64,000 nucleotides of DNA, from NCBI RefSeq assembly GCF_900188235.1, contig NZ_FZNT01000002.1, forward strand, positions 434,001-498,000. The letters are read 5' to 3'. Below, in pieces: positions 54,566-61,548 of this stretch. This DNA is from Lutibacter agarilyticus. Lineage in GTDB: Bacteria > Bacteroidota > Bacteroidia > Flavobacteriales > Flavobacteriaceae. Position 1 is the stretch's first letter. The number at the start of each line of letters is the position of its first letter. The notes under the pieces are model-generated. The model was not told where the DNA came from. It worked only from the letters and a program-made list of their open reading frames with translations, and did no database searches. The position numbers and the translations under genes are program-made.

Positions 54566-56824
54566 CTATTTCTTATTTGAATACAATTCTAATAAATCCA
54601 TAGTAGCTTTTATTAGGTCTTCAGTTTCTAATAAAATACTAAAGTAAAGCGTTGTGTTTTTAGGGCTAGATTCTGTTGTTCTAGTACGTTCAACTTGTTT
54701 TTGAGCGTAGGCAGAAACATCATTTAATAAGCCTTGCTTTTCTTCAATTATAGCATCAATTTGATCAAATGCTCTTTCATCAAAAATAGTTCTTATTTTG
54801 CCAAATAAATGGTTTAGTTTTCCATCTATCTCTTTCAATTCCTTAGCCTGATTCACTTTTAAACCTTTGTGGTTGTTGTTAATGTGTTTATGACTTACTT
54901 TAGAAATAAATGAAACAGATTGCGCAATGTCTTGTAAATCTCCAATTACATCAATATAAAATTTACTTGCGCTAATAGATGATTCGTCTAAGTTTTTAAT
55001 AAAATAGAAAATGTTGTTTTGTAAATCTTCAATTTCAGTTTCTAATTTAACAACCGTATTCTTAGCTTTTTTAAGTGAAGTTAAATTTTCCTTTATTAAG
55101 CCATTAATGGTGTTTTCATTAATTTTACTTACACGTTTTAATACTTTAGAAATATTGTCTGCACTTTCTTCAATAACTCCTTTTACAGATTTACTTTCAG
55201 CATTGCTTAAGCTATCTTCAGCTTTTATTTCTTTTGATTTTTTAATGTGATTTAAGGAATTTCGAACTAATAATACAACTGCAATTAATAACAAAATAGC
55301 AATCATTGTGGCGCCTCCTAAATAAATTAAATAAGCTGCAACTCCAGAAGCAACAAATGCACTTAAGGCGGTAAAGAACCATCCTCCAATAACATTTAAT
55401 ACACCAGCAACTCTATAAACAGCACTCTCAGTTCCCCAAGCTCTATCTGCTAATGAGGTACCCATGGCAACCATAAACGTAACGTAGGTGGTTGATAGTG
55501 GTAACTTGTATGAAGTAGCTATAGAAATTAAAACCCCAGCAACCATTAAATTTACAGCAGCACGCACCAAATCAAAAGCTGGTAACTCATGTGTTTTTCC
55601 ATGTGTTAATTCAATCACAGGTTTTTCAAATTGTTTTTCAATTTTCTGTTGAAGTGCATTAGGGATGAGTACTGAAAAATATCTTGAAGTTAAAATAGAA
55701 CCTCTCACCATTATTCTCGATAAAAAAGTAGGCTCAAATCGCTCTTTTGTGTCACTTTGGCTTGATAAATCTAAAGATGTTTTTACTACATTTTTGGATT
55801 TTGAAGAAAACCATAATGTTAATACCATTACCATTCCAGCAATAAATAACAATACAGTTGGGGTAGGTACTTTTTGACCTAAAACATCCATTGCAAACTC
55901 TGTAGCAGGAACTCCAGAACCTATCCAAGCTTCATAAGATTGCCAAGCAGCAATTGGTACTCCAATAAAATTTACTAAATCATTACCAGCAAAGGCCAAT
56001 GCCAAAGCAAAAGTACCAACAACAATAATAATTTTATAAATGTTAGTTTTAAAGGTTGCTATTAAAGTATAAGATAATGCAGACCATATAACAAAACTTA
56101 TAGCAACTATTGAGAGTACATTGTTTTCTAAAAAATCTTTAATGGTAGCACCTCCAATAACATCAAAGCTTTGTTTGGCAATGTCTGCTCCTTTAATACC
56201 TTTCATTAATATAAAATATACAATGGCAGTTAGTGCAACTCCACCAAATAAGGCTCCAACCCAATTTGCTTTTTTCTCAAAATTAAACGATAATAATAAA
56301 CGTGAAATATATTGCACCAGCGCTCCAACAGAAAATGCTACTACCACAGAGAGTAGAATTCCAAAGATAATCTGTGTAGCTTTATCAGTATTAATGTAGT
56401 TGGTAACTGTAGAAAAATCACCACCATCAGCACCAATTTTAATCAACGCAACAGCAACAGCTGCTCCTAATAATTCAAATACAATTGAAACTGTAGTTGA
56501 GGTTGGCATACCCAGTGAGTTGAAAAAATCTAGCAAAAGAATATCTGTAATCATTACAGCCATGAAAATAATCATGATATCACTAAACATAAACATACTA
56601 GGGTTAAAGATCCCTTTACGGGCAACTTCCATCATACCGCTAGAAAAAACAGCCCCGCAGGCTATACCAATACTAGCAACAATCATAATAGTTTTAAATG
56701 ATACCGCTTTTGAACCAATTGCTGAGTTTAAGAAATTTACAGCATCATTACTTACTCCTACAACTAAATCGGCAACAGCCAAAATTGCTAGAGCAACAAT
56801 CATTAATAAATAAATGTTATCCAT
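54566..56824 (-). CDS. Inorganic phosphate transporter, Pit family, with PhoU-like tail
   Basis: The 752-residue protein has a PHO4/Pit core (residues 1-530) of about 12 membrane helices with the duplicated signatures GVSNDAVNFLNSAIGSKAV (residues 23-41) and AGNDLVNFIGVP, plus GMPTSTTVSIVFELLGA. It should import phosphate as a metal-phosphate or with protons or sodium. From about 545 to the end comes a helical cytosolic domain of the PhoU/DUF47 type, which is absent from classic E. coli PitA and probably regulates transport. A 749-residue paralogue lies 2.4 kb away on the other strand. The gene is divergent from the Na/Pi symporter gene. Confidence 0.9.
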   Translation of the reverse strand: MDNIYLLMIVALAILAVADLVVGVSNDAVNFLNSAIGSKAVSFKTIMIVASIGIACGAVFSSGMMEVARKGIFNPSMFMFSDIMIIFMAVMITDILLLDFFNSLGMPTSTTVSIVFELLGAAVAVALIKIGADGGDFSTVTNYINTDKATQIIFGILLSVVVAFSVGALVQYISRLLLSFNFEKKANWVGALFGGVALTAIVYFILMKGIKGADIAKQSFDVIGGATIKDFLENNVLSIVAISFVIWSALSYTLIATFKTNIYKIIIVVGTFALALAFAGNDLVNFIGVPIAAWQSYEAWIGSGVPATEFAMDVLGQKVPTPTVLLFIAGMVMVLTLWFSSKSKNVVKTSLDLSSQSDTKERFEPTFLSRIMVRGSILTSRYFSVLIPNALQQKIEKQFEKPVIELTHGKTHELPAFDLVRAAVNLMVAGVLISIATSYKLPLSTTYVTFMVAMGTSLADRAWGTESAVYRVAGVLNVIGGWFFTALSAFVASGVAAYLIYLGGATMIAILLLIAVVLLVRNSLNHIKKSKEIKAEDSLSNAESKSVKGVIEESADNISKVLKRVSKINENTINGLIKENLTSLKKAKNTVVKLETEIEDLQNNIFYFIKNLDESSISASKFYIDVIGDLQDIAQSVSFISKVSHKHINNNHKGLKVNQAKELKEIDGKLNHLFGKIRTIFDERAFDQIDAIIEEKQGLLNDVSAYAQKQVERTRTTESSPKNTTLYFSILLETEDLIKATMDLLELYSNKK

Positions 56825-57006
56825 TTTTAAGAATTTAAAAAAGTAAATGTAATAAGTTAATTGAATTTATACTAAATAAAAACTCTATATGTTTAAAATT
56901 CATATCTAGGGAGTTAGGTGAAAAAATTGTTAAAATCACTTTTGTGGTTTCAATTTAGCATAAAATTATTAAAGTCGCAAAGAACTAAAAGATTTATGGA
57001 TCTAAT
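56825..57006. other. Divergent phosphate-gene promoter region, left part
   Basis: AT-rich and without ORFs. On the minus strand TACATTTA at about 56842-56849 is a near-consensus -7 box roughly 17 bases before the Pit start. Confidence 0.3.
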
Positions 57007-57028
57007 GTTAACTTTACGTTAACAATAA
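57007..57028. promoter_or_regulatory. Candidate phosphate-response operator (two 11-bp repeats)
   Basis: GTTAACTTTAC is followed directly by GTTAACAATAA, two half-sites with an 11-bp period. The site is midway between the divergent Pit and Na/Pi symporter genes, and because GTTAAC is its own complement it reads the same on both strands. Pho boxes of OmpR-type regulators have this period. A related array is found at the second Pit gene. Confidence 0.45.
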
Positions 57029-57203
57029 ACTTAATTTAAGGCTTAGATAAAAAGGTGAAGTTCAAAAACACCTAAAAATGTATAAATCCTTAGAAATTTT
57101 AGAAAAATATACCATTTATTGTGACTTAAAATACAATATAAATGATGGTGTTTTGATTTTAGTTCTTGGGAGTTAATGTTTTTATATTTTAATTATTAGC
57201 TGT

Positions 57204-58994
57204 ATGTTTATGCAGTTCATTACATTTTTTATGATTAGACGACTTTTTTTTGGATTATTTTTGGCTGTACTAGCCGTTGTATTATACTTTAACCCAAACT
57301 TTAAAACCATTGCCGCAGGAGTTGCAATTTTATTGTTTGGTATGATTATGTTAGAAGAAGGTTTTAAGGTTTTTACTAAAGGACCACTTCAAAATTTACT
57401 AAAAAATGCCACTAATAAATTATATAAAAGTATTACCGTTGGTGCTACAGTAACAGCCTTAATTCAGTCTAGTTCTTTAGTTTCTGTAATCACAATTTCA
57501 TTTATAAGTGCTGGTTTAATTAGCTTATCAGGTGGTTTAGGGTTAATTTTTGGAGCAAATATTGGTACCACAGCTACCGCTTGGTTGGTTGCTGGTTTTG
57601 GATTGAAAATTAAAATTTCAGCACTAGCTATGCCTATGTTGGTGTTTGGAATTATATTTTCATTTCAAAAAACAAAAGCATTAAAAGGTGTAGGAAATGT
57701 ATTGGCGGGTTTAGGGTTTTTCTTTCTAGGAATTCATTATATGAAAGAAGGCTTTGATGTTTTTAAAGAATATATTGATTTAACCCAATTTGCGGTTTCA
57801 GGGTATTTAGGCGTTATTATTTATACAGGAGTAGGAATTGTTCTAACTACCATTTTACAATCTAGTAGTGCAACATTGGCGTTGATTTTAACAGCTTTAG
57901 CAGCTGGTCAGCTTGAATACGAGAATGCTTTAGCGCTCGCCATAGGTGCTAATGTAGGAACTACAATTACGGCAGTTCTAGGTTCGCTAAGTTCAAATAT
58001 TGCAGGAAAAAGACTGGCAATGGCTCATTTAATTTTTAATTTGGTTACAGGTATAGTTGCTTTGGCTATTATTTTTCCATTGGCAAATCTTGTAGATTAT
58101 TTAGCAAATGTTGTTGGTATTGCATCCAACGATTATACATTGAAACTAGCTGTATTTCATACCATATTTAACGTTTTAGGTGTATTGCTAATGATTCCAT
58201 TTATTTCTAGGTTAGAAGCCTTCTTAATTCGTTTCTTAAAAGAAAAAGATGTAACAGCTATAAGCATTAGTACACCAAAATATTTAAATGAAACCATCTT
58301 GAATTTTCCTGGAACGGCAATTTATTCGTTGTTTAAAGAATCTAGATATTTATTTAAAAATGCCATTTTTGAAATTGTAGCCCACGGTTTAAATATTCAT
58401 AGAGAAGATATTAAATCAGGAGAAAAAATCAAGAAAATCATTGAAAAATCTACTGAAGATATGGAAGTAGATGTTGAAGAGTTATATTATGCAAAAGTAA
58501 AAACTATTTATGGTGAAATTTTGAAGTACGCAACCACTGCTCAAAGCGAATTAAAATTAACCAAAAAGCAACATAAAGCTGTTACTGAAATAAAAGTCGC
58601 CAATAGAAAAATGGTTGAGATTATTAAGGATGTGCGTGAACTTCATAAAAATGTAACTTTGGCTCGAAATTTAAACAACCCCTACTTAATAAAAGAGTAC
58701 AATAGCTTTAGAAAAAAAATAACCAAAGTACTGCGCGTTATTTATTTGTTTAAAGAAGATTCTGAAAAATATGCAAATCAGTTAAAGCGTTTAAAAGACG
58801 AAGCGAAAGAAAACGTCCGACAAAGTAATAAATCTATAGATAAATTAATTCGTAAAGATTTAATTTCAGCAGAGATGGCTTCATCACTTTTTAACGATTA
58901 TTCTAATGTGAATGATATTAATAAAAAACTAATTGAAGTTGCTGAATTATTATACGGAAATAAGGATTCATTATTTGAAAATGGAAACTCCTAA
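57204..58994 (+). CDS. Na/Pi cotransporter family protein with PhoU-like tail
   Basis: The 596-residue protein belongs to the NptA/PNaS family, which moves phosphate with sodium. The two inverted halves each have a QSSS motif (Gln88-Ser91 and Gln219-Ser222) and a GANIGTT / GANVGTT signature. About eight membrane helices are followed from about residue 370 by a helical PhoU-like cytosolic domain with coiled-coil character. Start codons at 57204, 57210 and 57231 are all possible; I keep the longest. It is divergent from one Pit gene and followed by the other. Confidence 0.88.
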   Translation: MFMQFITFFMIRRLFFGLFLAVLAVVLYFNPNFKTIAAGVAILLFGMIMLEEGFKVFTKGPLQNLLKNATNKLYKSITVGATVTALIQSSSLVSVITISFISAGLISLSGGLGLIFGANIGTTATAWLVAGFGLKIKISALAMPMLVFGIIFSFQKTKALKGVGNVLAGLGFFFLGIHYMKEGFDVFKEYIDLTQFAVSGYLGVIIYTGVGIVLTTILQSSSATLALILTALAAGQLEYENALALAIGANVGTTITAVLGSLSSNIAGKRLAMAHLIFNLVTGIVALAIIFPLANLVDYLANVVGIASNDYTLKLAVFHTIFNVLGVLLMIPFISRLEAFLIRFLKEKDVTAISISTPKYLNETILNFPGTAIYSLFKESRYLFKNAIFEIVAHGLNIHREDIKSGEKIKKIIEKSTEDMEVDVEELYYAKVKTIYGEILKYATTAQSELKLTKKQHKAVTEIKVANRKMVEIIKDVRELHKNVTLARNLNNPYLIKEYNSFRKKITKVLRVIYLFKEDSEKYANQLKRLKDEAKENVRQSNKSIDKLIRKDLISAEMASSLFNDYSNVNDINKKLIEVAELLYGNKDSLFENGNS

Positions 58995-59160
58995 AACAAA
59001 AAAAACGCCTAACCTTTTTCTGCTAGTACATTTGTAATTCAATATTTTTTTTACTCTTTTTTGCGCAAATACTTTGCTTAATTTTAATAAGTTAGGTTTT
59101 ATTTATTTTTTAATTACATCATTTTTATAAACTTTAATTTTTAAAATAAAATCACAACAA

Positions 59161-59193
59161 ATTAATATTGAGTTAACATTGATTTATGTTATT
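59161..59193 (+). promoter_or_regulatory. Candidate phosphate-response operator (three 11-bp repeats)
   Basis: ATTAATATTGA, GTTAACATTGA and TTTATGTTATT follow each other with an 11-bp period; the first two match in 9 of 11 bases. The array ends 5 bases before the -7 box at 59199, just where a -33 box would be, as expected for an activator that replaces it. It resembles the site at 57007. Confidence 0.5.
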
Positions 59194-59198
59194 GAGAG

Positions 59199-59206
59199 TA
59201 ATTTTG
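59199..59206 (+). promoter_or_regulatory. -7 element of the second Pit gene
   Basis: TAATTTTG, an exact match to TAnnTTTG, lies 23 bases before the ATG at 59230. There is no TTTG 19 bases upstream; the repeat array occupies that place. Confidence 0.55.
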
Positions 59207-59229
59207 CGCTATTAAACATTAGTTGAAAA

Positions 59230-61479
59230 ATGGGAGATATTTACACAGTTATGCTAATAGCTTTAACAATATTAGCTGTAATTGATTTAGTGGTTGGTGT
59301 AAGTAACGATGCAGTAAACTTTTTAAACTCAGCAATTGGTTCAAAAGCCGTTTCAGTTAAAAGTTTAATGATTATTGCTAGTCTGGGCATTTTTTTTGGT
59401 GCTATATTTTCTAGTGGAATGATGGAGGTTGCTAGAAAAGGAATTTTTGTACCTGGAGAGTTTTATTTTGATGAAATTATGATCATTTTTTTGGCTGTAA
59501 TGCTTACTGATGTTTTGCTGCTAGATTTGTTCAATTCATTAGGTATGCCCACTTCAACCACAGTATCTATTGTATTTGAATTGTTGGGTGCAGCTGTAGT
59601 AATGGCTTTGATAAAAATAAATGCAAGTGATTCACAAACATTCACCGACTTAGGACGCTATATTAATTCGGAAAGTGCTTTAAAAATTATTATAGGAATA
59701 TTACTTTCGGTAGTCTTTGCCTTTACCATTGGAGCTATTGTTCAATTTATTTCGAGGTTAATTTTTTCTTTTGAATATGAAAATAAGCATAAATATGTAC
59801 GTATTGTTTTTGGGAGTGTTGCTTTAACTGCTATCACCTATTTCATTTTTATGAAAGGGTTAAAAGGAACTCCTTTTTACCAAGATATTGAAGGAGTTTT
59901 AGCTGGAAATGAAATGTATATTATATTCATAAGTTTTGTTTTATGGAGCCTAATTTCATTTTTTTACAGCGCCATTTCAAAGAAGAACAACCTTATTTTA
60001 GTTGTAATTATTGGTACTTTTGGATTGGCGCTTGCCTTTGCAGGAAATGATTTGGTGAATTTTATTGGTGTGCCAATGGCTGCATTTAATTCTTATGATG
60101 CTTGGTTTAAATCTGGAATTGCTGCTTCAGAATTTTCAATGGGTGTATTATCTCAAAAAGTAAGAGTTCAACCTTTAATGTTGTTTATTGCTGGAGCCAT
60201 TATGGTGGTAACTTTATGGTTCTCAAAAAAGGCCCGTTCAGTTACTGAAACTGAAATTGGATTGTCAAGACAAGGAGAGGGGCATGAGAAATTTAAATCT
60301 AATTTTTTATCGCGATCAATAGTGCGTGGAACTCTTAAAATGAGTGGTGCATTTAGTTTTGTATTTCCAAAATCCTTAGGCAAAAAAATTAATCATCAAT
60401 TTGAAAAACCTGTTATTCACTTAACAAAAGATCAATTAAAAAATCAGCCTGCGTTTGATTTGGTTAGAGCCTCGGCAAATTTAATGGTGGCAGGTATTTT
60501 AATCTCAATTGCAACTTCGTTTAAACTACCGTTATCTACAACATATGTTACTTTTATGGTTGCTATGGGTACATCTTTAGCGGATAGGGCTTGGGATAGA
60601 GAAAGTGCGGTTTATAGAGTTGCTGGAGTTATAAATGTAATTGGAGGGTGGTTTTCAACAGCAATATTGGCATTTGTTGTTTCGGGTACTTTTGCCTTTT
60701 TAATTCATATTGGTGGTAGCCTAGCTGTTATTGGTTTATTTGCTTTAGTTGCTTTTTTATTATTAAGAAGTTACTTCAATTATTCTAAAAAAGTGAAAGA
60801 ACAAAACCAAATTAAAAAAATTAAAAGTGAAGAAAAATCAACGATAAATGATGTTATTGTTGAAAGCTCAATACATATATCAGAAGTAGTAAAAAAAGTC
60901 AACGAGCTATATGCATCCACTATTAAAAACTTGATAAAACAAGATTTAAAAAAGTTATCGAAAATTGAAAATAAGGGTAAAAATTTAAATGAAGAAGTAA
61001 ATACACTAAAATCAGATGTTTTCTATTTTATAAAATCACTGGATGATAACATGATGAAAGCTAGTAAATTTTATTTATTAGTTGTTGATCATTTACAAGA
61101 TATTGTTCAATCTATTGAATTTATAGGTTCTACTAGTTTTAATCACGTAAATAACAATCATAAAAACTTAAAAAAATCTCAAATAAAAAATTTAAATACA
61201 ATAAATAATATTTTAACTGAATTGTTAACTCAGATAGAATCGGATTTTAGATCAAGAAATTTCGATAATTTAATTCAAATTATTGATGATAAGCAACGTT
61301 TGGTTGATAGGGTTTCACAATCTATAGAAGAACAAATTGAACGTATTAGAACCGATGAAACAAGTCAAAAAAATGCAACATTATATTTTGGTCTTTTATT
61401 AGAAACAAAAGATTTAATTCAATCTTTAATTAATTTATTGCAATTGTATCAAGAGTTTCAAATTACAAAAGAGAGGTAA
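59230..61479 (+). CDS. Inorganic phosphate transporter, Pit family, with PhoU-like tail (paralogue)
   Basis: The 749-residue protein is a close paralogue of the Pit protein at 54566-56824: same N-terminal GVSNDAVNFLNSAIGSKAV, GMPTSTTVSIVFELLGA and AGNDLVNFIGVP signatures, same FKLPLSTTYVTFMVAMGTSLADRAW-type segment and the same C-terminal helical PhoU-like domain (from about 540). The loop near residues 210-240 and the tail are the most divergent parts. The two copies may differ in affinity or regulation. It has its own promoter with the repeat array, and a terminator after it. Confidence 0.9.
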   Translation: MGDIYTVMLIALTILAVIDLVVGVSNDAVNFLNSAIGSKAVSVKSLMIIASLGIFFGAIFSSGMMEVARKGIFVPGEFYFDEIMIIFLAVMLTDVLLLDLFNSLGMPTSTTVSIVFELLGAAVVMALIKINASDSQTFTDLGRYINSESALKIIIGILLSVVFAFTIGAIVQFISRLIFSFEYENKHKYVRIVFGSVALTAITYFIFMKGLKGTPFYQDIEGVLAGNEMYIIFISFVLWSLISFFYSAISKKNNLILVVIIGTFGLALAFAGNDLVNFIGVPMAAFNSYDAWFKSGIAASEFSMGVLSQKVRVQPLMLFIAGAIMVVTLWFSKKARSVTETEIGLSRQGEGHEKFKSNFLSRSIVRGTLKMSGAFSFVFPKSLGKKINHQFEKPVIHLTKDQLKNQPAFDLVRASANLMVAGILISIATSFKLPLSTTYVTFMVAMGTSLADRAWDRESAVYRVAGVINVIGGWFSTAILAFVVSGTFAFLIHIGGSLAVIGLFALVAFLLLRSYFNYSKKVKEQNQIKKIKSEEKSTINDVIVESSIHISEVVKKVNELYASTIKNLIKQDLKKLSKIENKGKNLNEEVNTLKSDVFYFIKSLDDNMMKASKFYLLVVDHLQDIVQSIEFIGSTSFNHVNNNHKNLKKSQIKNLNTINNILTELLTQIESDFRSRNFDNLIQIIDDKQRLVDRVSQSIEEQIERIRTDETSQKNATLYFGLLLETKDLIQSLINLLQLYQEFQITKER

Positions 61480-61493
61480 ATGATAAATTGACA

Positions 61494-61531
61494 TAAAAAA
61501 AGGGAATTGATTTTATCAATTCCCTTTTTTT
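61494..61531. terminator. Bidirectional terminator
   Basis: GGGAATTGA (61502-61510) pairs with TCAATTCCC (61515-61523), with A and T runs on the two sides. It serves the second Pit gene and the convergent receptor gene. Confidence 0.85.
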
Positions 61532-61548
61532 ATGCTTAAAATATTGTT

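Noticed and set aside
56400-56813. A 137-codon plus-strand open frame opposite the Pit gene
   Set aside because: It lies wholly inside the N-terminal half of the Pit transporter gene on the other strand, and its composition follows from that gene's codons.
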